From the NCBI GenBank assembly GCA_027450145.1, contig DAIDKH010000016.1, forward strand, positions 1 through 62,128: 62,128 nt of DNA. Direction: 5' to 3'. This DNA comes from Chthonomonadaceae bacterium (GTDB taxonomy: Bacteria; Armatimonadota; Chthonomonadetes; Chthonomonadales; Chthonomonadaceae). The notes under the pieces were generated by a model. The model worked only from the letters and a program-made list of their open reading frames with translations, searched no databases and was not told the DNA's origin. The position numbers and the translations under genes were made by a program. Of the stretch, positions 16,897-26,453 are shown one piece after another; the stretch's first letter is position 1; the number at the start of each line of letters is the position of its first letter.

Positions 16897-17553
16897 CTAC
16901 TGCGTGGGGCGGTCGTTATTGAAGTACCTTGGCGGTGGAATGTAGGTCTGTTGCTGTGCGATGGGCGGTTGCTGCACCGCAAACGGATCTATGCTGCCGA
17001 CGGGCACAAAAAACAGGTAGATGCTGGTGACGCTCAAAATCATTAGAGGTACCAGCCACAATCCACGCTCTTGCATTTGATGTCGCATTGCAATTTCGGA
17101 TGTTAGGAACAACCTGCGCAATTTAAGGGCGTGGTACAGTGGAAAGGTTGAAATCAGAGCGTCTATTAGACCTAAGTATAGTAACTGGTTGAGTGCGAAA
17201 TATGGGAGCCGCACAATTATAGCCGTTAAAAGCACAACAAAGATGACGCCTGCGGACAGCCATATCCAGTTTGCGATCCACGCAGCTACCCATTCGGTTA
17301 GATCGTGAGGTTCCAGTATCACCGGCCAACCGCGTGGTTCGTTGGTTGTTGCGATTCCCGGTTCCGGTAGAGCCACGGCAACGGGCGTCGGTTGCTGCGG
17401 TTGATATACCTGCGGGTTGGGCATATTAATAGGGGGTGTGGGCGCCTGAGCAGCGGACCCGAGTGTTAACCCGCACTTTGGGCAGGTCGCCATGGATAGC
17501 GGGGAGACATTCCCGCATCTGCTGCAAGTACGTGAACCGGTGTTTCCTAGCAA
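16897..17553 (-). CDS. Zinc-ribbon membrane protein (paralogue)
   Basis: 218 residues. TTG start with GGAGG eight bases upstream. Zinc ribbon CSRCG ... CPKCG at residues 10-27, a Pro/Gln-rich linker (about 30-70), LTEWVAAWIANWIWLSAGVIFVV leading into the membrane, further hydrophobic stretches (LLYLGLIDALISTFPLYH, GLWLVPLMILSVTSIYLFF), and a polar Pro/Gln-rich tail. It is the first gene of a leftward group with the 184-residue paralogue (95-base gap) and possibly the 56-residue protein. Function unknown. Confidence 0.7.
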   Translation of the reverse strand: MLGNTGSRTCSRCGNVSPLSMATCPKCGLTLGSAAQAPTPPINMPNPQVYQPQQPTPVAVALPEPGIATTNEPRGWPVILEPHDLTEWVAAWIANWIWLSAGVIFVVLLTAIIVRLPYFALNQLLYLGLIDALISTFPLYHALKLRRLFLTSEIAMRHQMQERGLWLVPLMILSVTSIYLFFVPVGSIDPFAVQQPPIAQQQTYIPPPRYFNNDRPTQ

Positions 17554-17947
17554 GTGTAATCCTCCGTTGAAGAATTTGGACCGGTGTTACAAAAATGATT
17601 TTTACGTCCATCAATCAGGCACTACGCATACAAATGATCTATTACACGATTTGTCGTCGTTCACCTTCTTTTTTATGACAAGGTATTGTATTGCAGGTTG
17701 CGTTGGTTAATTGCACAACTTTTGCAGGGCCACAGTTACGCTGCAAACATCCTGGTGAGGCTAACGCCGCTACGAATTGGTGTAACTGCGCAATCCTAGG
17801 CGGATATCTTGCTCGAGGAGAGAAGGTTTGAGCCTGCATAGTAACTAAATAATTTGATATCTTGACGGATTGGACGGCATGTCGCGCTGATCTAGTGGCG
17901 CATTGGCATGAGTAGCAGACCAGCATCGACCAAGGAGACAACTTACG
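17554..17947. other. Divergent intergenic region before the esterase gene
   Basis: 394 bases without a convincing gene. TTGACG at 17862-17867 could be a rightward -35 box, but no good -10 follows at standard distance. No riboswitch consensus was recognised. Confidence 0.35.
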
Positions 17948-19768
17948 GTGAAGCGTCGCGATTTTATTAAGGCTGCCGCATGCGGAGCAGCAGTCACGTC
18001 CACAGCTGCATGCGCTCAGGGGACCGCAACATCCCAGCAACAGGCGGAATTCAACGCCCCTCTACAGATTACCCAGCCGCCCTATAGTGTTCCACCAGAA
18101 CTTCAGGCTCAACCTGGTGTCCCACGCGGCCAGGTGTTCAGTTTTAACATGAGCAACTCGCGCTATTTCCCCGGGGCTTCTCGTACGATCAGCGTATATA
18201 TTCCCGCTCAATACCAGGCGAACCACGCAGCCTGCGTGATGGTTATGCTCGATAACCTTATGGTATCACCGACAATATGCGATAACCTTATTCACCAAAA
18301 TGAAATGCCGATTACCATCTGTATTGGGCTGCAATCAGGCACGGTTGGGGCTTTATCACCGCAATTATCCGCGAGAATTAATCGCAGCTTCGAATTTGAC
18401 AGCATCACATCCGAGCTCGCAGAATTTATTCTGGAAGAGTTGTTACCTGCCGTGCAACAACACAAAACACCGGGTGGACTGCCTATCAAGCTCTCAACCA
18501 ATCCCGACGACCGTGCGATCACAGGCGGAAGTACCGGTGCTATCGGGGCGTTCAATGTCGCATGGCGACGGCCCGATGCGTTTCATCGCGTATTCGCGTG
18601 GAGTACGACAATGGTTGGCATGCGCGGGGCAGACCAGTATGTGACTTTGGTGCGTAAAACTGAACCCAAGCCATTACGTGTGTTCGTGCTTGACGGGTTT
18701 CGAGACGAATGGTGGGGCGGCCCGCAATTTGGCGACTGGTGGCTCGCCAACCTTGCGCTGCAACGTGCGCTGTCATATGCGGGTTACGAGGTCAATCACG
18801 TTTGGGGCGATTGGGGACACTGCGATGCCCCAAGCATTAATTTCTTTCCTCAAGCAGTTCGTTGGCTGTGGAAAGACTGGCCAAAACCCATAATGTCCGG
18901 CGCTCCCGGGAATTCCGTGATCGCTGATATAGTGCTTTCCGACGAGGGCTGGCGAACGCTTTATAATCCCGCCAGAACCGGCGCTCCCGGCCTAGGTCAT
19001 ACCTTCGCCGAATTTGCAGGCATTGCCAGCGACGCGCAAGGGGCTCTCTATTTGCTTTCTCCGGCTAATGGAGTCGTGTATCGAATGAATGAAGATGGCT
19101 CTCGCAGTGAGTTTACCAAGGCTCATTCCTCTAGTTGTTGTATGACCTTTGGACATGATGGTCAACTGTACGTCAGCGAGCCTGGGTTACATAGGGTGAT
19201 TGCAGTAGATAACAACGGAAAGTTACGTGTGGTCGCACATGATATGGATGTCTGTGGGCTTGCGGCTTCAGCGAACGGCGTCTATGCAGTAGAAGAATCG
19301 GCACCTAGCGAGAAGGAAACCCGGATCTGGCTGTTGGCGGCTGGTGTTGCCCCCAGATTGGTCCTTCAGTCAAGCACACCACTGGAGCGAGCCTCGGTGA
19401 CATGGGATGGTGCATGGCTGTTTGTTTCGGAGCGGGATTCACACAAGGCATGGAGCTTTAGGATATCTGATGGCGGCATCTTGACGGATGGCGAGCCGTT
19501 TTATTGGTTTCATCAGCCTGATGAAGCTGGAGGCAGCGGCATTTCCCAGGTCTGTTTCGATCGTGCAGGTTGGGGCTATGCATCGACGAAAATAGGGCTA
19601 CAGGTGTTCAGCACGGCCGGCGGTGAGGGCGGTCTGGTCTGGGCGATACTTCCTGTAAGCCAGGCTAATCTAACGGGCGTCTGTTTTGGAGGCACCAACA
19701 GGCAGACGTTGTATGTGAGTACAGAAAACGAGGTTTTTGCTCGTAAGATGAGAGCTATTGGTGCCTAG
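17948..19768 (+). CDS. Exported esterase-like domain fused to an SMP-30/gluconolactonase-type beta-propeller
   Basis: 606 residues, GTG start with AAGGAG nine or ten bases upstream. The N-terminus MKRRDFIKAA is a twin-arginine signal, so export in folded form is likely. Residues about 60-310 form an alpha/beta-hydrolase of the enterochelin-esterase-like type: nucleophile Ser195 in TGGSTGAIG and His291 in GDWGHCDAP. Residues about 325-606 read as a beta-propeller (GIASDAQGALYLLSP, GHDGQLYVSEPG, VCFGGTNRQTLYVS). The two activities could be sequential ester or lactone hydrolysis of a carbohydrate substrate; that is inference. Confidence 0.8.
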   Translation: MKRRDFIKAAACGAAVTSTAACAQGTATSQQQAEFNAPLQITQPPYSVPPELQAQPGVPRGQVFSFNMSNSRYFPGASRTISVYIPAQYQANHAACVMVMLDNLMVSPTICDNLIHQNEMPITICIGLQSGTVGALSPQLSARINRSFEFDSITSELAEFILEELLPAVQQHKTPGGLPIKLSTNPDDRAITGGSTGAIGAFNVAWRRPDAFHRVFAWSTTMVGMRGADQYVTLVRKTEPKPLRVFVLDGFRDEWWGGPQFGDWWLANLALQRALSYAGYEVNHVWGDWGHCDAPSINFFPQAVRWLWKDWPKPIMSGAPGNSVIADIVLSDEGWRTLYNPARTGAPGLGHTFAEFAGIASDAQGALYLLSPANGVVYRMNEDGSRSEFTKAHSSSCCMTFGHDGQLYVSEPGLHRVIAVDNNGKLRVVAHDMDVCGLAASANGVYAVEESAPSEKETRIWLLAAGVAPRLVLQSSTPLERASVTWDGAWLFVSERDSHKAWSFRISDGGILTDGEPFYWFHQPDEAGGSGISQVCFDRAGWGYASTKIGLQVFSTAGGEGGLVWAILPVSQANLTGVCFGGTNRQTLYVSTENEVFARKMRAIGA

Positions 19769-19868
19769 TTGTGTAAATTGTGAAACCTGCAGTAACTTGA
19801 GCAAGTAGAACATTTGCGACTGCAGACCTCAATTTGTGTTCGCCAATATTTGACTTGAGGAGTATATC

Positions 19869-20354
19869 GTGATTGAGGAATATATCCAGGAAGCTATAGG
19901 TTTTTACACACACGCGAGCGAGCGATTAGAGAAAAATCTCGCGAGTACCTCAGAGGATCGACTACATTGGTCGCCTTCCGCAACGGCCAGGTCGCCGCTG
20001 GCTATAGCCGTTCATTGTGGGCTTGCTGTAAAGGGGATGACGAAGTCCCTCAAGGGAGTCGAGGAGCCATCACCGGAAATGTCGCCTGCAGATATGGACA
20101 ATTGGCTTCGAGAGCAGGAAAAGGCAGTGACCACTCGTGACCAGGCGTTAGCGCTGTTGCATGAAGCGAACGATGAGCATATTTCATGGCTTAGAACCAT
20201 TACTCCTGATGTGTTGTCGGGGACGACGAACCTGGGATTTGGTCCGATGCCTACTAAATTAGTCATTCACATTGTTGCCGGTCACCTTCACGACCATGCG
20301 GCACAAATTGAGTACATTCAAACCATTTACGGCGATCGCGAGTGGCGCATGTAA
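19869..20354 (+). CDS. DinB superfamily protein
   Basis: 161 residues from GTG with GAGGAG eight bases upstream. Metal-type histidines are visible: H49 (AIAVHCGLAVKG) and the C-terminal pair in IVAGHLHDHAAQIEYIQTIYG. It is the most canonical of the three DinB-fold proteins here. It is convergent with clpB, with a shared hairpin between them. Confidence 0.85.
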   Translation: MIEEYIQEAIGFYTHASERLEKNLASTSEDRLHWSPSATARSPLAIAVHCGLAVKGMTKSLKGVEEPSPEMSPADMDNWLREQEKAVTTRDQALALLHEANDEHISWLRTITPDVLSGTTNLGFGPMPTKLVIHIVAGHLHDHAAQIEYIQTIYGDREWRM

Positions 20355-20381
20355 CGGTAATCTACCCTGGTTGTATCAAAT

Positions 20382-20414
20382 AGACGCCAGGAGGCAATCG
20401 CCTTCCTGACGTCT
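20382..20414. terminator. Bidirectional hairpin between dinB and clpB
   Basis: AGACG-C-CAGGAGG ... CCTTCCTG-A-CGTCT can fold as a long imperfect stem between the convergent stops at 20354 and 20422. T-rich runs on both sides are short. Confidence 0.55.
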
Positions 20415-20421
20415 GTTTATG

Positions 20422-23049
20422 TTAGTTGAGTTGCGTTACAGTCTCGGCGTTGGGCGCAACAGTTTGAAACGTGAGCAAGCCTTCTGGACCGGCATCCACC
20501 AAAATGGTGTCTCCTTCGTGGTACTCACCACCCAGCAATCCACGGGCAAGTGCATCTGCCACCTTGCGCTGAATCACACGCTTGAGGGGGCGCGCTCCAT
20601 ATACTGGATCAAAACCTTCCGTTGCTATCCAATCAACGGCCTTTTCAGTCACTCTTAATGTGATCTTACGCTCCGCCAAGCGCGCGCGAAGAACGTCTAG
20701 CTGAATGTCTACAATGTGGCCGATCTGTTCACGGCTGAGAGACTTGAACATGATGATCTCGTCTAGCCTGTTTAGGAACTCCGGCCTGAAATGAGCTTGT
20801 ACCGCTGACATGACCTCCATCTTCATTTTGTCGGGGTCGAACAGGGCAAGTTCCCGGATAATGTCGCTGCCGATATTGCTGGTCATGATGATGATGGTGT
20901 TCTTAAAATCAACTGTACGCCCCTGCCCATCTGTGAGCCTGCCATCATCCAAAAGCTGTAATAGCGCATTAAAAACGTCCGGGTGCGCTTTTTCAACTTC
21001 ATCAAACAGAACGACTGAGTAGGGCTTTCGTCGCACTGTTTCCGTTAGCTGACCACCTTCATCGTAGCCAACATAGCCGGGAGGCGCGCCAATGAGCTTG
21101 GAAACAGCGTGCTTTTCCATGTATTCGCTCATGTCGATACGCACCATGGCTCGCTCGTCATCGAACAAGAACTCCGCAAGGGCACGAGCAAGTTCCGTTT
21201 TGCCTACTCCGGTTGGTCCAAGGAAGAGGAAACTTCCAATAGGGCGTGCGGCATCTGAGAGACCCGACCTGGAGCGACGCACTGCATTGGCAACGGCGAT
21301 GATAGCATCGTCCTGCCCGACAACTCGATCATGCAACCGTTCCTCCATCTGGAGAAGCTTGTGCATCTCGCCCTCAAGCAAACGACTAACGGGAATGCCC
21401 GTCCATTTGCCTACTATCTCAGCAATATCATCGGCGGTAACTTCTTCTTTAAGCAGTGGCTCACCGTCGCCCTGAACTTCCTGAAGCGCCTGCTGCTGCT
21501 GTTCAAGCTGACGAGCAAGTGTATGGAGCGTACCATACTGAAGTTCGGCTGCCTTACCTAGGTCACCGTCTCGCTCCGCTGCCTCGGCCGCTAAGCGTGT
21601 CTGTTCTATCTCCTGCTTCGTTTTGCTTATTTTGGCGATGACTCGCTTTTCGTTCTCCCACCGAGCCTTCAAATGACTCGCCTGCTCGTGAAGTTCGCTC
21701 AACTCCTGTTCAAGCTTTGATTTTCGTTCTATTCCAGCTTCATCAGTCTCTCTTGAGAGAGCGACTTTTTCAATCTCCAGCTGCCGAATACGACGCTCGA
21801 CCATATCGATTTCGGCAGGCATCGAGTCGATTTCTATTCTCAGCCTTGAAGCTGCTTCGTCCACCAGATCGACGGCTTTATCAGGCAGGAAGCGATCGGC
21901 AATATATCGGTGTGACAGCACTGCTGCAGAAACTAGGGCGCTATCCATAATGCGAATACCATGGTGTACCTCGTACTTTTCCTTAAGGCCGCGCAAAATG
22001 GCTATAGTTGCCTCGACGGAAGGCTCGTCGACCATGATTGGCTGAAACCGCCGCTCCAAGGCCGCGTCTTTCTCAATGTGTTTTCTATACTCGTCTAGTG
22101 TGGTGGCGCCAACGCACCGCAGTTCTCCGCGAGCAAGCATGGGCTTAAGCATATTGGAGGCGTCCATTGCGCCCTCTGCGGCGCCTGCGCCAACTATGGT
22201 GTGCATCTCGTCGATGAAGAGGATAACGTCACCCTGGGCCTCTTTGACTTCTGCAAGCACTGCCTTGAGCCGTTCTTCAAATTCACCTCGGTATTTGGCA
22301 CCTGCAATAAGCGAACCCATATCTAGAGCGACGACACGCTTGTCTTTCAGCCCTTCTGGTATGTCACCTTCGACGATGCGCTGTGATAGCCCCTCTACAA
22401 TTGCCGTTTTGCCTACGCCCGGTTCGCCAATGAGTACAGGGTTATTTTTGGTTCGCCTCGAAAGCACCTGGATTACGCGCCGAATCTCCTCATCGCGGCC
22501 TATTACTGGGTCGAGTCTCTGTTTTCGTGCAGCCTCTGTAAGGTCACGGCCGTACCGTTCGAGAGCCTGATACTTGTCCTCGGGATTCTGGTCGGTTACG
22601 CGTTGGTTACCGCGCAATTCACGTAGCGCCTGCAAAACCCTGTCTTGTGTTATGCGATGTGTTTTAAGAATTCCAGCAAGCGGTTCCTGCCTGTCGGCAG
22701 TAATTGCAATTAGCATGTGCTCTGTGCTTACGAACTCGTCCGCCATGCGCTCAGATTCGGAGAATGCTGCCTGAATTACCTGCTGCAATCGCGTGGACAG
22801 TCGTGAAGCGAGTTCCGCCGATCCCGAAACCGTTGGCAGACGTGCCAGTTCACTGGCAATCTGTTGCGTTAGCAGTGCGGTATTCACATCCATTTTCTGC
22901 AGCAACGGAACCGTGACGCCATCTGATTGACTCAGCAGCGCAAACAAAAGATGTTCTACGTCAACCTGAACGTTGTGGTTTTTTAATGCCGCTTGCTGTG
23001 CGTCTGACAGAGCCTCCTGGGCTCTCATCGTCAGCTTGTCCATTCTCAT
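20422..23049 (-). CDS. clpB: ATP-dependent chaperone ClpB
   Basis: Hsp100 disaggregase that works with DnaK to rescue aggregated proteins. 875 residues, close to the family norm of about 860. The Clp N-domain repeats start [14 protein letters not shown]. First AAA+ module Walker A is GEPGVGKT (208-215), with the FIDEMHT Walker B. The long middle coiled coil follows ([20 protein letters not shown]), then the second AAA+ Walker [12 protein letters not shown] (around 610) with LFDEVEKAH, and finally the D2 small domain. No CIRCE (HrcA) inverted repeat was seen upstream. A TATAAT lies 74 bases before the start (23123-23128, minus strand) without a strong -35. Confidence 0.98.
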   Translation of the reverse strand: MRMDKLTMRAQEALSDAQQAALKNHNVQVDVEHLLFALLSQSDGVTVPLLQKMDVNTALLTQQIASELARLPTVSGSAELASRLSTRLQQVIQAAFSESERMADEFVSTEHMLIAITADRQEPLAGILKTHRITQDRVLQALRELRGNQRVTDQNPEDKYQALERYGRDLTEAARKQRLDPVIGRDEEIRRVIQVLSRRTKNNPVLIGEPGVGKTAIVEGLSQRIVEGDIPEGLKDKRVVALDMGSLIAGAKYRGEFEERLKAVLAEVKEAQGDVILFIDEMHTIVGAGAAEGAMDASNMLKPMLARGELRCVGATTLDEYRKHIEKDAALERRFQPIMVDEPSVEATIAILRGLKEKYEVHHGIRIMDSALVSAAVLSHRYIADRFLPDKAVDLVDEAASRLRIEIDSMPAEIDMVERRIRQLEIEKVALSRETDEAGIERKSKLEQELSELHEQASHLKARWENEKRVIAKISKTKQEIEQTRLAAEAAERDGDLGKAAELQYGTLHTLARQLEQQQQALQEVQGDGEPLLKEEVTADDIAEIVGKWTGIPVSRLLEGEMHKLLQMEERLHDRVVGQDDAIIAVANAVRRSRSGLSDAARPIGSFLFLGPTGVGKTELARALAEFLFDDERAMVRIDMSEYMEKHAVSKLIGAPPGYVGYDEGGQLTETVRRKPYSVVLFDEVEKAHPDVFNALLQLLDDGRLTDGQGRTVDFKNTIIIMTSNIGSDIIRELALFDPDKMKMEVMSAVQAHFRPEFLNRLDEIIMFKSLSREQIGHIVDIQLDVLRARLAERKITLRVTEKAVDWIATEGFDPVYGARPLKRVIQRKVADALARGLLGGEYHEGDTILVDAGPEGLLTFQTVAPNAETVTQLN

Positions 23050-23264
23050 TGCATATATCTCCCGAGTTTACTCATTAATTACCATACTTAGTTGTACTAT
23101 TGTTATTTTACTTTAGTGCAGTATTATAAAGTTCCGGTATTATTCGATGGAAGGTGTCCCATTTTGCGACATCGCATTCCCAAATCACGAGCCAGCTGAA
23201 TTACGGCAAGCGTTCGATAATCCTGTTCCTATCCATTGTGAACTGCACAGTTACGACGAGAATT

Positions 23265-24083
23265 CTATGGGAGATCTGTGTCCCCATAGATTACAGGGCA
23301 TACCTCGTGCCTGTGCAGGTACTTGGCAACCCAAGTATCCGGTTTGGGAGCAGACTTTTCCGTGCGCATATGTATCGCGAGGCTAATTCTAGCCCCGGTT
23401 GATATGTTAGGATTACTGCCATGGAACAGCAGTTGATGATGTAGACTAACCCCTCCCGCAGGGAGTATGTCAAGTACCTCCGTCCACTGCTCGCCGTGCG
23501 GAATATGGATAGAGGCTCGAATTGCTTCCTGGTTTTGTGCGAAAAAGTCGCCGCCGGGCAGCATGCCCCATCGGTGTGAACCACGGACGAAAACCATCGG
23601 CCCCGCATCCTCGGTTACGTCGCTTAGCGCCAGCCACGCAGTAAATAGTTGACTGGACTCCTGCCAGTCACTCCAATATGACTTGTCCTGATGCCAGCCG
23701 ACGGTGGTTGCAGCTTGCGTGCTCGCAATGGTTCCTGGTTTTACAAGACCCTGAACCCACCAAACTTGCACCATTTGTGCGCCCAGTGCCGCTGCTGCCA
23801 GCTCGCCTAAACGGGAATTGGCCAGGGCATCGCGTAGCGCGTAGCTCGCTAGCTGCGGCTGTTCAATTTTTGTGAGAGCGGTGGGGCTAACAGTGTGCGA
23901 CCAACCAGACGCAGGCTCCTCACCCGTGTCGGAAATTCCATCCCGGACACTCATAAGCCCGACTCTGGCGCGGTTTACCATCTCAGCGTCGAGCAATGGC
24001 GTGGGGTAGATGAGAAATCCATCTTGATTGAACTCATTAAAGAGCCGATCAGCTTCTATCACGCTTAGATTCTTATTCGTCAT
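23265..24083 (-). CDS. Phytanoyl-CoA dioxygenase (PhyH) family protein
   Basis: 272 residues, Fe(II)/2-oxoglutarate oxygenase fold. Iron ligands H131-x-D133 (GWHQDKSYW) and H221 (LLFHGSNPN) are present, with SNPNISTGARIS supplying the 2-oxoglutarate arginine. The frame extends to 24137, but ATG 24083 (MTNKNLSVIEADRLF) has GAGGT eight bases upstream. It overlaps the end of the mannosidase gene by 11 bases, so translation is coupled. This is the second PhyH gene in the window adjacent to a glycosidase; the two are distant homologues. Confidence 0.87.
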   Translation of the reverse strand: MTNKNLSVIEADRLFNEFNQDGFLIYPTPLLDAEMVNRARVGLMSVRDGISDTGEEPASGWSHTVSPTALTKIEQPQLASYALRDALANSRLGELAAAALGAQMVQVWWVQGLVKPGTIASTQAATTVGWHQDKSYWSDWQESSQLFTAWLALSDVTEDAGPMVFVRGSHRWGMLPGGDFFAQNQEAIRASIHIPHGEQWTEVLDILPAGGVSLHHQLLFHGSNPNISTGARISLAIHMRTEKSAPKPDTWVAKYLHRHEVCPVIYGDTDLP

Positions 24084-26073
24084 TGCATTCACCTCGGGAT
24101 TCGTAAGGCGTTTTAGGTTCAGTTGAGTTGCCGGCATTGTGGAATACCTTCTGTAGTTCGAGGGCAGCAGGCTTCGGCCTCCCCAGAAAATCTACGATTG
24201 AAGTATTTGCTGGGCAAGGAAAACTGTCGTGTCCCATCCAAACCAGAAATCCACCACATTTTGGAAAGCGGCCCTTACAGGCCGAAGCAGCGATCACTAG
24301 CGCTTTTGCTTGACGTTCCTGGCTCCAATCAACGTATTCGGCAAGGTTCGCGGGGGGACGTCCATGCTGTGCGACGAACTCAGGCTCTTCAATCCACCAC
24401 GACATGCGGCGCCACAAGGGGTTCTCCTCATTACATGGCATAGTCGACAGGCTGTCGGCTGCCCAGGTAATGATGTCGATGGGGGAAGCGCCTGGCGCCC
24501 CAGTTTCCGACCGAAAAAGGGCGTCGTCCTGGCTCCAATACTCCGCCCATTCTGACTCAGTTGCCCAAAGCTTCCATGGGCCATGAACATCCCAGTGAAC
24601 CGATTTGCCAAAATCTCTTGATTCCGCGGTAAACGTGGGGCCGCTAGAGGATGTGGGCAGGAATCGCCTAGAGGGATCCAGTGCGCTTACTACCGCTTTA
24701 CATGCTGCTATAAGCGGGTGCGCGCCAGAAACCGGTCTACCGCCGCCTGTTTTGCTACCATCCGCTCCACCTTGCAATTCATTGCCGCCGCACCAGATGA
24801 TCAAGGATGGATGGTGCTGCCTTCGCTCAACATAAGATCGCGTGATGGACGCCAACGCCTCAATAGATGCCGGATCTTCTGGTGGCCAATTTTCGAGGCC
24901 AGACGACGACAATGGCAACTCCTGCCAAACAAGCAGACCAAGCTCGTCGCAGATATTGTAGAACACTTCCTTTTCCAGAAAACCACCGCCCCACACGCGA
25001 AGAAGATTACAGCCCATATCTCGGTACCCTGTGAGAAGGCTGCGGTATTGTTCATCGGTGACGTCTGCAAAGTTGGGACGAATGGGAGTCCAGTTTACGC
25101 CCTGTAAAAAGGTAGGAACACCGTTGATACAGCATATCCATGGATCTGCATCCTTAGGGCTATCGTCGCAACTAGCCCACTCTACAGATCTGAAGCCAAC
25201 TTGGTGCTCTATAGAGTCCTCCTCGAGATCGCTGTGCATTATAAATGAGCACCTGAGGGTGTAAATCGGTTGTTCTCCGTTCCCATTACAAGTCCATTTA
25301 TCTACCAAAAGATGCTGCCAACGGACACCTGCGGCTATTTCCTGAGAGGTGGCGACATCGTGGTGTACAACTGTATCACCGCGATTAAGCGACAAATAAA
25401 CTAGTGAGCCTTCAGGAACTGATGCCCGGACAAACAGGTCACCCTGTCCGTCTGTTAGGGTGGCGTAGCACCGAAATTCTTTAATTATCGCTTCATCGTG
25501 AACCAGTAGTTTTATGTCGTCCCATATGCCAGTTTGAACAAGTCGGGCGGTCCAGTCCCACGTGTAATTGAACCTCGGCTTCCAGTCTGTCATCTGGGAG
25601 GTGTACCCGAACTGGCCTAACCATCGAGGAGGACAGTCGAAGACAATCTGCAACCTGCAATCTACAGTCTCTCCGTCGAACGGAATGGTGAACCTTTGCG
25701 GGAGGTGAGAGGACTTAAAAGCTCCAATTTGTACACCGTTTGCATATATCCATCCGGCGTAGTCCAGACCGTCGCAGATTAGTTCGTGCATCGAAGAAGG
25801 TTTGAACCATGTGGATGGAATCACGGTTGAAAAGATCCAGTGCCTGTTCTCTACCCACTCGCATTTCCTTGCGTTAAGGCCAGTGTTCCAGTCGTCAATC
25901 ACTACAGCACGAAGTAATGCGCTTTGTACTGAACCTGGAACTTGAGCGGGAATTTCCGAAATCTCAGCCTGTGAGGTCATGCCGGTTTCCAGCGTGTTTG
26001 CAAACCGCCAAAAGTAGGGGGTCCAGCCTGATATTTTCCAGTTGAGTTTTGACAGATCATGCAATGTCTTCAT
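24073..26073 (-). CDS. GH2 beta-mannosidase-like glycosidase
   Basis: 666 residues with no signal peptide, so probably cytoplasmic. The N-terminal sugar-binding jelly roll (VPGSVQSALL, LICDGLDYAGWIYANG) and immunoglobulin-like domain are followed by the TIM barrel. The acid/base Glu432 is in IIWCGGNELQGG and the nucleophile Glu523 in FRSETGAPG. It is shorter than typical beta-mannosidases (about 820), apparently ending soon after the barrel without the C-terminal beta domains. Likely acts on mannosyl oligosaccharides; exact specificity is not readable. It is cotranscribed with the overlapping PhyH gene. Confidence 0.88.
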   Translation of the reverse strand: MKTLHDLSKLNWKISGWTPYFWRFANTLETGMTSQAEISEIPAQVPGSVQSALLRAVVIDDWNTGLNARKCEWVENRHWIFSTVIPSTWFKPSSMHELICDGLDYAGWIYANGVQIGAFKSSHLPQRFTIPFDGETVDCRLQIVFDCPPRWLGQFGYTSQMTDWKPRFNYTWDWTARLVQTGIWDDIKLLVHDEAIIKEFRCYATLTDGQGDLFVRASVPEGSLVYLSLNRGDTVVHHDVATSQEIAAGVRWQHLLVDKWTCNGNGEQPIYTLRCSFIMHSDLEEDSIEHQVGFRSVEWASCDDSPKDADPWICCINGVPTFLQGVNWTPIRPNFADVTDEQYRSLLTGYRDMGCNLLRVWGGGFLEKEVFYNICDELGLLVWQELPLSSSGLENWPPEDPASIEALASITRSYVERRQHHPSLIIWCGGNELQGGADGSKTGGGRPVSGAHPLIAACKAVVSALDPSRRFLPTSSSGPTFTAESRDFGKSVHWDVHGPWKLWATESEWAEYWSQDDALFRSETGAPGASPIDIITWAADSLSTMPCNEENPLWRRMSWWIEEPEFVAQHGRPPANLAEYVDWSQERQAKALVIAASACKGRFPKCGGFLVWMGHDSFPCPANTSIVDFLGRPKPAALELQKVFHNAGNSTEPKTPYESRGECNDE

Positions 26074-26451
26074 TTTGTTACCACAACTTTTATTAATGGC
26101 TTAATCCAATTGGGTCCCGGCGGTAAACCGCGCCAACGAGTTTGGCGATCGGTCATCAAAACTTTTGGAAAACCATGTGCGTCGTGCAGATATCTTATTC
26201 GTTATTTACCGTATATCCTTTAATAAAGTGCAACTGTCAACGTTGCAAGGCAGTCGTCGGCGGTGGGCGCACGCGTGTTCAACATCCAATCAATGTTTGT
26301 CGATCAAATAATAACCCGTCCCTAATTATGGCCGCTAATGGTTGTCGCGATCTGCAGGTTATTTCGCTTGCAAGTTATGTTATTTATCACTATCAACGTC
26401 GCGACTGCCTGTGCTGTCGGCTATTGATATCGGTGAATTAAACCTGCTACA
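26074..26451. other. Divergent intergenic region
   Basis: Between the leftward mannosidase and rightward dacA. It contains small inverted repeats (CGCCAA/TTGGCG around 26132-26148) and a strong promoter-like sequence at its right end, listed separately. No credible gene. Confidence 0.4.
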
Positions 26452-26453
26452 AT
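26424..26453 (+). promoter_or_regulatory. Sigma70-type promoter overlapping the dacA start
   Basis: TTGATA (26424-26429), 18-base spacer, TACAAT (26448-26453). The -10 box shares two bases with the first ATG of dacA, so if it is used, translation must start further in. Confidence 0.5.

Noticed and set aside
22076-22570. 164-codon plus-strand frame inside clpB
   Set aside because: Ser/Thr-rich antisense translation of a conserved AAA+ module, a typical shadow.
23050-23160. CIRCE heat-shock operator before clpB
   Set aside because: No TTAGCACTC-N9-GAGTGCTAA-type inverted repeat was found; only an isolated TATAAT is present.
24073-26073. Truncated or frameshifted mannosidase
   Set aside because: The gene is shorter than usual, but both catalytic glutamates are present, the frame is clean and the stop overlaps the next start, so it is an intact compact enzyme.
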